A stretch of DNA of 64,000 nt from Sphingomonas sp. HF-S4 (GTDB lineage Bacteria > Pseudomonadota > Alphaproteobacteria > Sphingomonadales > Sphingomonadaceae), in NCBI RefSeq assembly GCF_032911445.1, contig NZ_JAWJEJ010000001.1:558001-622000 (forward strand). The letters are read 5' to 3'. Under the pieces are notes generated by a model. That model worked only from the letters and a program-made list of their open reading frames with translations. It was not told where the DNA came from and searched no databases. Shown in pieces: positions 19,456-28,818 of the stretch. Every line of letters starts with the position of its first letter. Within the stretch, counting starts at the first letter, position 1. Made by a program: the position numbers and the translations under genes.

Positions 19456-19891
19456 ATCCCATTATCTCCCCCGTCTCCCGCTCGCTCAGCCCAACAAAGA
19501 ATCGGCAGTCAACCAACTTCGCGAGCTCGGGGTCGAATTGCTCGAGGCGCTGCAATGCGAGCCCAACCGCGAGCAACTGCTCGTCATCCTCTCGATCCAG
19601 GCCGGGAATTTCGTGTGCATCGCCAAGCGCTATCGGGCGAATGCCGGCTCCGCGCTTTGCGCTCATCCGCTCGCGCGCCGCATCGATCAAGACATGCCGC
19701 ATCGTCGTCGCGGCGGTCGCCAGGAAATGCTCCCTGCTGTCCCATGCATCGCGGTTGCTGAGTTTGATATAAGCTTCGTGCAATATTGCAGTGGTCTGTA
19801 GAGTGTTGGGGCGCCCGGCGCGGAACCGTTCTCGCTGCGCCACTCGATGCAGATCGGCATAGAGCGCGTCGATTGCCGAATCGGACGCCAT
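19361..19891 (-). CDS. ECF-type RNA polymerase sigma factor (TIGR02999-like)
   Basis: A sigma-70 family protein with region 2 (ALYADLHRVAQRER, TTAILHEAYIKLSN, the helix used for core binding and -10 melting) and region 4 (LSERETGEIMGFSERTVRRRWSHARAWIHREL). An ATG at 19891 with GATGAGG upstream gives 176 residues; an in-frame GTG at 19972 would add 27. It is convergent with the kinase gene, with 95 bp of coding overlap. The linked kinase is the likely upstream regulator. Targets are unknown. Confidence 0.88.
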   Translation of the reverse strand: MASDSAIDALYADLHRVAQRERFRAGRPNTLQTTAILHEAYIKLSNRDAWDSREHFLATAATTMRHVLIDAARERMSAKRGAGIRPIALGDAHEIPGLDREDDEQLLAVGLALQRLEQFDPELAKLVDCRFFVGLSERETGEIMGFSERTVRRRWSHARAWIHRELSTGRDSPEER

Positions 19892-20332
19892 ATTACCGAG
19901 AACCTCATCAAGCCGCGATACGCCCACAACTCGCGATAAGGAGACGAAACTGCCAATTCGGCAGTCACTCACCTGTCCTGAACATCACGCGAACGCGATG
20001 ATCCTCGCTGGCATATATCAATAACGAAGGTCTGAGCACACGGCAACCAGGAGCGCGACCCAGTGAGGTGAGCGTCCGCGATCTGATTGAGGTTGCGTGG
20101 AAACGTGGATGAGGGGCGTGTGCTGGCTGACGGTGGAACAGATGGCGCAGCCCGTCCCGTATCGCCCCGAGGGCCACGCGACGCCATGGGAGCTCGTCAG
20201 CGGACGATGAGTGCCAACAGCCCTATCCGGTCCATTCTACGATGATCTTGAAAGCGGCCGTTTCACGAGCAATTGATCACGCAGCGCCTGGATGATGCGT
20301 GGACAGGCATGAAGCGCCATGCGTTTGGCGCA
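19892..20332. other. Gene-free stretch upstream of the sigma factor
   Basis: Only short frames with no family resemblance are present. The region must hold the sigma factor promoter and the 3' flank of the DUF3829 gene. No repeat or clear terminator was seen. Confidence 0.5.
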
Positions 20333-21214
20333 TCAATGGTTCGCTGCCTCGATGGCGCCATTGTAGTAGGTCAAGACGGTGTTCAAATGCGTAGGATCGC
20401 GATCCCGTTTGAACTCCCGATAATAACCGAGCATTGCATTCAACAAGTCTAACGCTTGGGGAATAGGTTTCCCTGACTTTGCGGCTTCCTGTCGACCTTC
20501 GGTGATTGCCTTTTCGATGATTGCAAATTCAGCATCGCCTTTCGCGATGAGATCGGGTTGTGAGGGTTTTTGCTGTCCGTTGAAAATGTCGAGCAGTTTC
20601 TTCGAGTGGATAAGCGCGACCTTGGTGTTGTACCCGAGCGGATCACTGCCTTTGAGCTTGTCTAGCACTGCAAGATCGCGTCGCTCGATAGCTGCTTCCA
20701 ATAGCTTGCCGAAGCTGACGATATCCCTTTCGGCCGCATCGATCTCGGCGAGCATCGGCCCATTCTCGGCCTTGCCACGAGCGAAATCGTCATCGAGGTA
20801 TTTCTTGCCCTGATAATAGGTTTGCAGGCTCGCAAGATGCGATTGCACCTTGCCGGTCGAGCGCAGGACGGCATCGGCGGCGGACTCCATCTGAGGATCG
20901 CCATTCGGCATGGCGCGCGCCGTCTGCAGCTTCTGCAGGCCCTGGTCGATCCAACCCGGGCTGACCCGGAATTCCCCGCCGGGGGCGCCATCGGGGATAT
21001 TGGACTCGCGATAGTCCTGCGCCTGCTTCTCGAAGCCCATGGTACCCAGCAGCGCGTTGTACGCCTCGATATAGCCGTCCAGATTCTTGCCGGCATCGGT
21101 ATCGGCGACGGACGCGCTGCTATCGTTGCCGCCGACAATGCCGAGCTTGTCGCACCCGCTCACCGCAAGCATCCCAGCGACGATCAGGATCCAACCAGAT
21201 TTTGCAAATGCCAT
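20333..21214 (-). CDS. YiiG-like DUF3829 lipoprotein
   Basis: A 293-residue protein with a lipoprotein signal: hydrophobic stretch, then lipobox LAVSGC (Cys near residue 21). The mature part is largely helical (NLDGYIEAYNALLGTMGFEKQ; LKGSDPLGYNTKVALIHSKKLLDIFN) and fits the DUF3829/YiiG family of periplasmic lipoproteins with no known function. The ATG has GAGGGAACAGGAA upstream. It lies 78 bp downstream of a large autotransporter gene on the same strand and could be co-transcribed. Lipobox and length support the assignment. Confidence 0.8.
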   Translation of the reverse strand: MAFAKSGWILIVAGMLAVSGCDKLGIVGGNDSSASVADTDAGKNLDGYIEAYNALLGTMGFEKQAQDYRESNIPDGAPGGEFRVSPGWIDQGLQKLQTARAMPNGDPQMESAADAVLRSTGKVQSHLASLQTYYQGKKYLDDDFARGKAENGPMLAEIDAAERDIVSFGKLLEAAIERRDLAVLDKLKGSDPLGYNTKVALIHSKKLLDIFNGQQKPSQPDLIAKGDAEFAIIEKAITEGRQEAAKSGKPIPQALDLLNAMLGYYREFKRDRDPTHLNTVLTYYNGAIEAANH

Positions 21215-21292
21215 TTCCTGTTCCCTCGTAGAGACGCTGCGGATTGCGAAAGCGCAAATGGGGGTCCTGACGCTTCGGCATTTACGGCCGCG

Positions 21293-24200
21293 CTAGAACG
21301 CCCAGCGTAGGCCGACGCGACCGCTATGGTTGTCCCAGCCATCGGCGACCTGCGCCCTGTAGCTCGCATAAACGGTCCATCGATCGCGGTGCACGCTGAG
21401 GCTGGCGCCGCCGCGCATCACATTCCGCGACAGTTCAGCGCGATTGCCGCCAAAAACGGTGCCGTCCTCTGCGATCAGGGCCGTATCGAGCCCATGCGCC
21501 ACATCGCTGCGGCGATAGCCGATCTCGACATCGGGCACCCAGGCGGTGCCGTTGCCGGCGACGAACTTGTAAGAAACGCCCAGTGTGGCGAAAGGCGAGG
21601 CCAAGCTTTGACTGGACTCGCGGCCGCGTATGGCGAAGCCGGGCAGGGCGCCGCGCTCGGTGAAGCCATCGGCCTTCACATGCGATACCAGCACACCAGC
21701 CGCCGGGGTCAGGATGAAGCCACCGCTCACGACGGGCGCGGAGAGCTGGATGCCGCCGGATAAGGTGGTGAGGTCCCGCTTTGCCCGCGCGATCCCGGCA
21801 CCGGTGTCGCGCATCGAGTCAAGCCAGGCACGAGAGTAACTGACCACCGCGGACAGCCCGATCGGGCCAAGCGGTTGCGAGGCATAGAGGCTGGCGCTGA
21901 CGGCGTCACCATCGCCGCTGCTGCCGCCTGATCCGGCGCGATCCACGCTGTTGCGTTCATAGGCAAGGGCTAGGCCGACCCGAGTCTGGGAGCCGGCCGT
22001 AAGATCGCCGCCCATTTGTAGCGATGCCGAGCGTGCACGGAATCCCGCTCCGGTAGTGGTCCCTCTCGCTTCGAGCCAGGCGCGTGAGCGATGCGGCTCG
22101 CCGGTCTCCCGATTGAAAAAGCTGTTCCCGCCACCATCCGGTTGCACTCGGCCGAGCAGGTCGAGCGCCTGTGTTTCGGTGCCCGTCAGGAACCCCGCGA
22201 TCTGCTGGCTGAATAGTCGCGCCGAGGCGGGTGCCACTACCGGTGTTGGCGTGGGGGTTGGAGTGGGCGTTGGTGTTGGCGTCGGGGTTGGAGTGGGCGT
22301 TGGCGTTGGCGTTGGCGTCGGAGTGGGCGTGGGCGTGGGCGTCGGTGTCGGGGTTGGAGTAGGCGTGGGGGTGGGGGTCGGAGTCGGAGTTGGGGTCGGT
22401 GTGGCTATGGTTAGGACCAGATCGGCACCGGTAGCGGTATAGGCCACCGACGCCGAGAGATCGGTTGGGGCGCTCGTTCCGGGCGCGTTGCCGATGGTCG
22501 CGAAGGAGCCGCTCAGGGCAGTGGAACTCAGGAAGTTGCGGGTGCCGGCAACATAGGTTCCCGGCGCCCAGGCGATTGCGAGATTGCCGGCAAGGCTCGC
22601 AGTCCCGAGGATGTTCAGTCGATCGATTGCTGTCGGTGTCACTCCCACGATCAGACTGCCCGCCGCAGCCTGTACATATCCGCCGTTGATCGTGGCGAGA
22701 TCGCCCGGCGTGCCGCCTGAGGCGAGATCGAGGACTCCGGCATTGTTCAGCACGAAGCCAAGGGCGGTCGTGTCGGGTCCGCCGATCGTCGCATTCGGGG
22801 CGCTGCCGGTGCGCAGGGTCGAAGACGCGTCGATATCGATCGAGCTGGCCGGTCCGCTATTGGTGCGCAGGGAACCGGTCAGCGAAAGCACCGCGCCGTT
22901 CGTCAGGCGTATGGTCTTAAAGGCGCTGGAATTGCGGCCGATGGCCACGCCACGCGAGGCATCAGGGATGTCCATCGACGCGCCGCGCATCTGCACCCCG
23001 TCCAGTACGAGCGTGTCGGTGGCCGCATTTGCCCGCAGATAGGTCAGCCCGCTCAACTGCGCCGCCGCGCCGATGGTGACGGTGGTGCCCGGCGCGGTGG
23101 TAACGTTTCCGCTCAGCGGCGAGACATCGATGCCGCCGATCACTGCGCCCGCGCGCCAGTCCAGCGAACTCGCGCTCGACATATCGCTGTCGGCGAGGCG
23201 GATATCGCCGGCCACCGTTCCGCCAGTCAGGACGACCTTCGCGTTCCGTCCCTGTGCAAGAATGGCGGGTTGACCCGTTGAGGCGGTGATCGTGCCGCTG
23301 TTGGTCAGGGTGATGTCGGCCTGACTGAAGACGGTCTGTGTGATCGTACCGGCATTGGTCAACGCGAAAGTGGCGCTGTTGTTGAGGTTGCGGTTGACTG
23401 TCACCTGCCCATCGATCCGACCGGTGGTCGCCACCGTCAGCGATCCGGCCTGCCCGGCGGCCATGTCGAGCAGCACCGCAGACGCGACCCCCGGGACGTA
23501 GCCGGCGGCATTGAGGTTGCGTCCGATCAGCGTGCCGGCGACATTGATCGCCGCCGCTCCCCCCGCGTCGATAGCGACGCCTGCATCCACCGTCGCACCT
23601 GCCGCCAGGTCGATCCGGATCGGGCCGGTGCTGTCAGCGTAGAGGCCGGCCGCAAGGCGCGATTCGTCGATAACGTCGGCATTGGCGGTGATTGTGATCG
23701 GGGTCGCGGGGGCGCCGGCGATCTGCTGTGCCGCCACGACGCTGTTGGCGTTCCCGGGAGACGTTGTCAGACTTCCGGTACGCCGCGTCTCGCCATCGAG
23801 CAGGATCGTGATCGCGCCGCCTCCGCCGAGCGCGTTGATTGCCTGGCTGGTGGAGCGGATACTACCGGTGTTGGTCACCCGAATGTTCGTGGCCCCGGAC
23901 GAGGCGCCACCGGAGACCGAAGCCTGGGTGTTGATCGCCCGCGCGCTCTCCGCCAGGCTCTGGGTAGCGCTCGATACGCCGACTGCGCCAGAGACGGTGA
24001 CGTTGATGTCCCCGGTCGCGGAGCGAGCGTTGACCGCTGTGCTTTCGCCCACCACGTCGCGCACGTTCACCGTCACGTCGCCACCGCCCAGCGCACGGGC
24101 ATCGAGCGTGGAATCGCCGCTGCCGCGCAACGTGCCGGTGGAGGTGACGCTGACGTCACCCGAACCCTGGTTCGACGCCCAGATTGCGCGCCAGTCTGCA

Positions 24201-24814
24201 GTAACGTCGCCGGTCGTGACGGTGAGGCTACCCGTACTCGAATAGCCCTGTACGCGGGCGTAGATGGCTTGGACGCGTCCGGTGCTGCCGGGTGCGTTGA
24301 GCTGCGTTACCGGACCATTCAGGGTGACCGAGAGGTTGCTGTTCGCACCGAACGTGGCGGCGTCGACGACGGTGTTCAGCCCGGTAACCGCGCCGGCCGT
24401 GATGGCGATGTTGCCTGCGGTGTTACGCGCATAGATGCCGCTACCGGTGCGTCCAGTCACCGCCCCGCTGGTGGTAAGGTTGATAGCGCCGCTGCTCGTA
24501 GTGAAGCGGATCCCGTCCGTCTGTCCGCTGATCGCGCCGCCGCTGCTATTGTTGAAGGCGCCCGGACCGGTGATGGTCAGAGCGGGGCCGCTGCTGGTAT
24601 CGATGGAAAAGCTGGGGTCCGTGTTGATCGTGTCGCGCGGTGGCGTCAGCGTGATGCTCTGCGATGTGGTAATCGGGCCGCTGCAAAGGATCGTGGTGCC
24701 GTCGGGGCGCGGCGTGCAGGTCTGCGCGGCAGCGCGGCCATAGCCTGCGAGAATGGTGACGACTGCCGAGGCGCTGGCAGCCAGCCGGGCACGCGCGGTA
24801 TTGCGGTTGGTCAT
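21293..24814 (-). CDS. Classical autotransporter with beta-helix passenger and Thr-Pro linker
   Basis: A start at 24814 (AGGAGGG seven bases upstream) gives 1,173 residues; an upstream in-frame ATG at 24835 has no such site. A signal peptide ends near GRAAAQ. Residues 40-800 are a repetitive, Gly/Thr/Asn-rich passenger typical of a right-handed beta-helix (many AGNIAITAGAVTG-like turns). A run of about 27 Thr-Pro dipeptides links it to a C-terminal autotransporter barrel (residues about 880-1173; LEARGTTTGAGFRAR to the final VGLRWAF). It should be exported and stay cell-bound or be released. No enzymatic passenger motif was found. Confidence 0.88.
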   Translation of the reverse strand: MTNRNTARARLAASASAVVTILAGYGRAAAQTCTPRPDGTTILCSGPITTSQSITLTPPRDTINTDPSFSIDTSSGPALTITGPGAFNNSSGGAISGQTDGIRFTTSSGAINLTTSGAVTGRTGSGIYARNTAGNIAITAGAVTGLNTVVDAATFGANSNLSVTLNGPVTQLNAPGSTGRVQAIYARVQGYSSTGSLTVTTGDVTADWRAIWASNQGSGDVSVTSTGTLRGSGDSTLDARALGGGDVTVNVRDVVGESTAVNARSATGDINVTVSGAVGVSSATQSLAESARAINTQASVSGGASSGATNIRVTNTGSIRSTSQAINALGGGGAITILLDGETRRTGSLTTSPGNANSVVAAQQIAGAPATPITITANADVIDESRLAAGLYADSTGPIRIDLAAGATVDAGVAIDAGGAAAINVAGTLIGRNLNAAGYVPGVASAVLLDMAAGQAGSLTVATTGRIDGQVTVNRNLNNSATFALTNAGTITQTVFSQADITLTNSGTITASTGQPAILAQGRNAKVVLTGGTVAGDIRLADSDMSSASSLDWRAGAVIGGIDVSPLSGNVTTAPGTTVTIGAAAQLSGLTYLRANAATDTLVLDGVQMRGASMDIPDASRGVAIGRNSSAFKTIRLTNGAVLSLTGSLRTNSGPASSIDIDASSTLRTGSAPNATIGGPDTTALGFVLNNAGVLDLASGGTPGDLATINGGYVQAAAGSLIVGVTPTAIDRLNILGTASLAGNLAIAWAPGTYVAGTRNFLSSTALSGSFATIGNAPGTSAPTDLSASVAYTATGADLVLTIATPTPTPTPTPTPTPTPTPTPTPTPTPTPTPTPTPTPTPTPTPTPTPTPTPTPTPVVAPASARLFSQQIAGFLTGTETQALDLLGRVQPDGGGNSFFNRETGEPHRSRAWLEARGTTTGAGFRARSASLQMGGDLTAGSQTRVGLALAYERNSVDRAGSGGSSGDGDAVSASLYASQPLGPIGLSAVVSYSRAWLDSMRDTGAGIARAKRDLTTLSGGIQLSAPVVSGGFILTPAAGVLVSHVKADGFTERGALPGFAIRGRESSQSLASPFATLGVSYKFVAGNGTAWVPDVEIGYRRSDVAHGLDTALIAEDGTVFGGNRAELSRNVMRGGASLSVHRDRWTVYASYRAQVADGWDNHSGRVGLRWAF
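22242..22403 (-). repeat. Hexanucleotide-rich run encoding a (Thr-Pro)n linker
   Basis: About 160 bp of GGCGTN/GGNGTN hexamers encode roughly 27 Thr-Pro pairs between passenger and barrel of the autotransporter. Synonymous variation among units keeps it imperfect. Loss or gain of 6-bp units would keep the frame and change linker length. Confidence 0.9.
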
Positions 24815-24842
24815 GCTTCCCTCCTGTTTCGGCATGCGACGC

Positions 24843-25973
24843 TCAGGCGTTTGATTGATCAGCGATGGTCACGAGACGCCCAGCATCGGGCGATCCTGGA
24901 CTGACGGACATCGGGCAGCGGTGCCCGGGTATCAGCGCGACATCGTAGATTTCGGTGACGGGGCCATCGATCCTGAACCAGTCGACGCAGGCGCCGTTTT
25001 CCAGGTCGATGACCTGGATGCCGCACCAGGGATCGGAATCCGCGTCCTGCAACCGGCGATCGAGCGGAAGCCCTTCGAACCGCCGATAGCGTGGCTTGGA
25101 CAGGCCGACAAAGGCGAGGTTTCCCTGAAAGGTGAGGCCGCGGACGAAGCCTGGGCAGAAGGCCGCCGGCTCGAACCGTTCGTTCTCCGCGATGAAGCCA
25201 AGTTCTCCGGTCCCGGAATTGAGCAGCCACAACAGCCCCTGATGCGCTCGCGGCGAATGCGGCATCGAAAGCCCTGCACAGATGATCTCGCCGCTCGCGA
25301 CATCGATGACCACGCCACCGCCACTGCGTCGGTCGCGCCACCCGTCAATCGTGTCGGAACGGCTGCACGCGGTCACCGCCACGGGGGCACCCCGATCCAT
25401 CGCAAGGCCGTTCAGGTGGCAGCGATCCTCATCCACGAGCGCAGAAATGAAACGAGGGCGCCAGACCTCGGCAAACGAATGCACCGGTGACAGGGTCGCG
25501 ATACAGTTGAAGGCGGTGTTGACGAAGAGGATACGTCCCGCCGCATCGATCCCGACGTCGTGCGCGTCGAGCGCGCCGGTCAGCCAGGTCTGGCGCGGCA
25601 TGAAGCACGCGTCGAAGACGTCGCCGACCCGCTGGTTTGGCCTCAGCGCATTGCGATAGCGGGTTATGGCGGTATCCCCGGCCATCACTAGCGCGCCGTC
25701 ATCACCGACGGCCAGACCCATCGGCTTGTCGACCACCGCCTGATGCAGTTGCGCCCCATGCCCTGACTGGGAACCTAGCATGTACAGCATACCCGCCTGG
25801 TACGACGTGAATGCCATTGCCACGTCGAGGCACGCCAGCCTGTCAATCAGCCCGGGGGAAAAGCTGAAGGTGCTGGACGCGGGACCAGGGTGCGACGCAA
25901 GGCCTTCAGTCGCGCCGGCGCTTCTGTGCACCGCATCGATCGCCGGATCAGCTAGTAGCATCGATCGCAACAT
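24843..25973 (-). CDS. TIGR03032 family (DUF4915) protein
   Basis: A 376-residue protein with the family's typical blocks: FTSYQAGMLYMLG, DKPMGLAVGDDGALVMAG, RQTWLTGALDAHDVGI, FVNTAFNCIATLSP, CHLNGLAMDRG, SGTGELGFI and FVRGLTFQGNLAFVGLSKPR. The repeats suggest a beta-propeller. Function is not established. It lies 28 bp upstream of the autotransporter start on the same strand, so co-transcription is likely. An alternative ATG lies at 25961. No signal peptide was seen. Confidence 0.85.
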   Translation of the reverse strand: MLRSMLLADPAIDAVHRSAGATEGLASHPGPASSTFSFSPGLIDRLACLDVAMAFTSYQAGMLYMLGSQSGHGAQLHQAVVDKPMGLAVGDDGALVMAGDTAITRYRNALRPNQRVGDVFDACFMPRQTWLTGALDAHDVGIDAAGRILFVNTAFNCIATLSPVHSFAEVWRPRFISALVDEDRCHLNGLAMDRGAPVAVTACSRSDTIDGWRDRRSGGGVVIDVASGEIICAGLSMPHSPRAHQGLLWLLNSGTGELGFIAENERFEPAAFCPGFVRGLTFQGNLAFVGLSKPRYRRFEGLPLDRRLQDADSDPWCGIQVIDLENGACVDWFRIDGPVTEIYDVALIPGHRCPMSVSPGSPDAGRLVTIADQSNA

Positions 25974-27110
25974 TCGCTGCGTCCGAGCAACGCGGGTCGT
26001 CGCAGACCAGGCCAGATGTGTCGTAAGAATTCCGCAAGATCGAGGTTGCTGCCTTGACTGCGCTAACCATCGTCATTTCTGTAAGCCCGCCCCGCTACTT
26101 GGTATTCGAACAGGTTAGCGGCGCATGTTCTGAGCCGCGTCCGCCAAATGGTGGAGAAGGCGGCGGCCGGTGCTGTGAACGCCACTTTCAGCCCGTTTCG
26201 CGCGACAGGCGCGGAGTTCGCTGCCGTCTTTTCGGATGGGCGCAATATCGATTTAGTCAAAGACTTAATCGATTGGCTTGGGGAAGGGGCTGCAAGCTCT
26301 GTGCTGACGCCTATCTCGAAACGCCACGTCCCAACCATCGGCTCTGCCATGGATCACGCGGGCGATGATCGCGATCGCGTTGACCGACGAGCCCGATCTG
26401 GCTGGGGTGCGAACGGCGGAGGACGCCGACCCCTACAACGCGCGCTTATGGGCCGGAATGTCTTCGGTCACGCTTACATGCACGATTGAGCGCTTTCGGG
26501 ACGCGTGAATGATCGAGAGAGGGGCAAGCGACGCTTCCGCTTTCTGATCAAACGTCTGCTTTGTGTTTCAGGCCGACCAGAAGTGGCCTGTCCGTAGCCG
26601 GCCCACTAGCCGACGTCCGGGCGCCGGCGCGCTGAACGGCCGGAAGTAGGTCTTAGTTGCCTCTCCACTTCCAAGACGGCAGCCGATTAAACCCGAAATA
26701 ATCTCGCCAAAGGTTCGTCTGCTAAAGAGGCTTGTCGAGGATGTTTCGGCATCAGCAAGGGAAGCCAAGTGGCGTGACCGCCAAAGCGGGGAGCAAGTAG
26801 GTGGACCAGTATGCAGGCAGCTGTCGCGTCAAGGCGAAACAGACGTAAGCTCCGCACCGGCCCGGGCAAGGCTCCATCTAAGAGTCCGAAGAAGTTGGCT
26901 CAAACGTAACCTGAAGTACCTAAAAGCTCGGGCGTTCGGTCTTTGCGCTGAAGGCGGTCGTTTATGTAGCACGACCTTATTCGAACTCGTCCCCCGAATG
27001 GGCGCATCGAATATCGTCGCAATATGCTGGCAAGGGCGGTCGCGCAGCGCGGGCCTGCCGCGCTTCCTCGATTTGTCCCGACGCGCTCATTCGTGCGGAT
27101 GGATCATTCG
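25974..27110. other. 1.1-kb region without a convincing gene; one strong stem-loop
   Basis: Short frames on both strands show no recognisable family. A 12-bp inverted repeat with one mismatch and an AAA loop lies at 26247-26273 (arms ATCGATTTAGTC and GACTTAATCGAT). Base composition is lower in GC than the neighbours, suggesting decayed foreign DNA. Confidence 0.5.
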
Positions 27111-27617
27111 CTATTCGACAACGCGTCCACGCAATCTCCCGTCGCGAAGCGGCCGGGCTCCCTGGACCTTGGAACTGCGCTCCTGGAGCCAGGTTTCTGC
27201 AAACAGGTCCCGTTTCTCGATATGGTCTTTCAGGTCCTTCACCACGCGGGTGAAGGCACCGATAAGGGTTCCGGGTTCGAGAAAAACGATATCTTCACCG
27301 AGCTTTTCGTTGAGTTCGCTCATTGCGATCATCAGAATCGTCATCAGCTTGTTGTCCGCACACCGCAACGCGAACTCCGGGGATTTCAGCGCCAGCACGG
27401 CGATGATCGCGAACGGGTCGCTGTTGGTGACCTCGGCGAAGCGCACAATCCGGTCGAAGGTGAAACGCCCGCGTCCTGACTCGAGATGCTCGTACGAGCG
27501 CAATGGCATCCCCAGCGCACGGGCGACTTCGCTCGACCGCAGTCGACGATCCTTCCGGATTGCCTTGAGCGTCGTCGAGAGAAGATCGACGTCGGCCCGC
27601 TCCTCCGTGCTCTTCAT
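27111..27617 (-). CDS. XRE-family HTH regulator
   Basis: A start at ATG 27617 gives 168 residues. An XRE-type HTH covers about 12-70 (LLSTTLKAIRKDRRLRSSEVARALGMPLRSYEHLESGRGRFTFDRI-like pattern, shown here in parts: RSSEVARALGMPLRSYEHLE). The C-terminal half (KLMTILMIAMSELNEKLG, GTLIGAFTRVVKDLK) is helical and of unknown fold. It diverges from the GntR gene beside the lasso peptide genes and may regulate that locus; the link is inferred only from position. Confidence 0.8.
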   Translation of the reverse strand: MKSTEERADVDLLSTTLKAIRKDRRLRSSEVARALGMPLRSYEHLESGRGRFTFDRIVRFAEVTNSDPFAIIAVLALKSPEFALRCADNKLMTILMIAMSELNEKLGEDIVFLEPGTLIGAFTRVVKDLKDHIEKRDLFAETWLQERSSKVQGARPLRDGRLRGRVVE

Positions 27618-27910
27618 ACCTTCCCCTGCGCTCGTGACGCCGCAGTCGAGCCATCGGCTGACGAGGCTATATCCGTGCGCCCGATCTTTCCTCGATAGAC
27701 GGCAGGATTGCCGTGCGTCGCTTCGTGCGACACGAGTTCGCGCGAATTGTGCCGAGTTTTCTGCGTTTTTCAACATTGGCACGACAATATCCGGGTAGCA
27801 TGCACGGTTATCATGCCGATCCACGGCCAGTTTTTGGTGCTCAGGCTCGCAATCGCGTCCTTTGCCGTGTCAGCGGTCCGCACGGGGCGGCGCGCGCCGA
27901 ACCTCGTGGC

Positions 27911-28588
27911 ATGCTTCCGCCCGTGACGGATGGATCGAGTAAGATTGAGCGAGGCGGCGGCGATACCTTTACCCGAGTGTATCGCTCGCTGCGGCAAAGC
28001 CTGGTGGCGGGAACGGCGTCCCCCGGCGACCAGATCGTCGTGACGGAGGTCGCCAAAGGTCTGCGGGTCAGCCCGACGCCGGTCCGCGAGGCGCTTGCGC
28101 GGCTGGTGGGCGAAGGACTCGTCGAGGACCGTCGCCGGCATGGCTATTTCGTCCCATTGCTGTCGTGGTTCGATCTCCTGGAGCTCTATGATCTCTGCGA
28201 AGCGCTCATCCTGGCAGCGCTTCGCGATGCCAGGGATCGAGGCGCGCCGCCCGCGATTGATGCTGCGCCGATGTCCGATCATGCCAGGACGCCGCAATCG
28301 TTCGGCGTGCAGCTGACCACGTTGCTTTCGCTGTCGCGGAACGCCAGGCTCCTTGCCGCCGGCCGCTTGCAAGTCGATTGTCTCTCCGGAGCCATTCGGA
28401 TCGATGCCAGGCTGTATGGCGACAGCAGCGATCGCATCCAGCTATCGGAGATGGTCGCCGCGGGGAATTGGCGCGCGGCGCTTCAGTATGTGCGGAGAGA
28501 ATTTCGTAGACGCCGCAGCCGCGCGGAGTCCGTTGCCTTTGCCATGGCAGCTGCACACCGGGCAAAAAATAGAGCCAATATCGTTTGA
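27911..28588 (+). CDS. GntR-family (FadR-like) transcriptional regulator of the lasso locus
   Basis: With the ATG at 27911 the protein has 225 residues. The winged HTH is clear: TFTRVYRSLRQSLVAGTASP, VTEVAKGLRVSPTPVREALA, LVGEGLVEDRRRHGYFV. The C-terminal part (LLELYDLCEALILAALRDA, later ISLSEMVAAGNWRAAL-like helices) matches the helical effector-binding domain but is short. It lies 67 bp upstream of the lasso precursor on the same strand, and GntR genes are found in similar clusters, so local regulation is likely. The start is uncertain because no strong ribosome site precedes it. Confidence 0.85.
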   Translation: MLPPVTDGSSKIERGGGDTFTRVYRSLRQSLVAGTASPGDQIVVTEVAKGLRVSPTPVREALARLVGEGLVEDRRRHGYFVPLLSWFDLLELYDLCEALILAALRDARDRGAPPAIDAAPMSDHARTPQSFGVQLTTLLSLSRNARLLAAGRLQVDCLSGAIRIDARLYGDSSDRIQLSEMVAAGNWRAALQYVRREFRRRRSRAESVAFAMAAAHRAKNRANIV

Positions 28589-28655
28589 GTATAGAGCGCG
28601 CGAGGCCTCAGCTGGGACTGCCGCAATCCGCGGCGCCTGCAAGTTGGAGGTCCAA

Positions 28656-28778
28656 ATGAAGACTCAAGCAACTTCGCGGCTCGTCCGTGTCGGACGGGTC
28701 AGCGCGCTCACCAAGTCGATCGTCGTGCTTCCGCCCACCGAGGCGGGAAGCCTGTTCCTCGGCGAACCGACCGCCTGA
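28656..28778 (+). CDS. Lasso peptide precursor (A)
   Basis: A 40-residue ORF with TTGGAGG five bases before ATG 28656. The leader carries the RLVRVGRVSALTK block, in which L..xG....LT is the signature read by the RRE and Thr is the expected penultimate leader residue. The predicted core is SIVVLPPTEAGSLFLGEPTA: Ser1 would form an isopeptide bond with Glu9, leaving an 11-residue tail. Ser at position 1 is rare but known from caulonodins. The YxxP part of the usual YxxPxL leader motif is missing (QATSRL here). Core boundaries are inferred; the neighbouring B and C genes support the call strongly. Confidence 0.85.
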   Translation: MKTQATSRLVRVGRVSALTKSIVVLPPTEAGSLFLGEPTA

Positions 28779-28786
28779 CGGCACCT

Positions 28787-28810
28787 GGGGAGCGGCTCGG
28801 GCCGCTCCCC
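28787..28810 (+). terminator. Stem-loop between precursor and processing genes (attenuator or RNA-stabilising hairpin)
   Basis: A perfect 10-bp stem GGGGAGCGGC / GCCGCTCCCC closes a TCGG loop, eight bases after the precursor stop and eight before the B start. It is followed by TTATT rather than a long T run. Such hairpins would let the precursor be made in excess of the enzymes by partial termination or by protecting the 3' end. Confidence 0.75.
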
Positions 28811-28818
28811 TTATTCGC

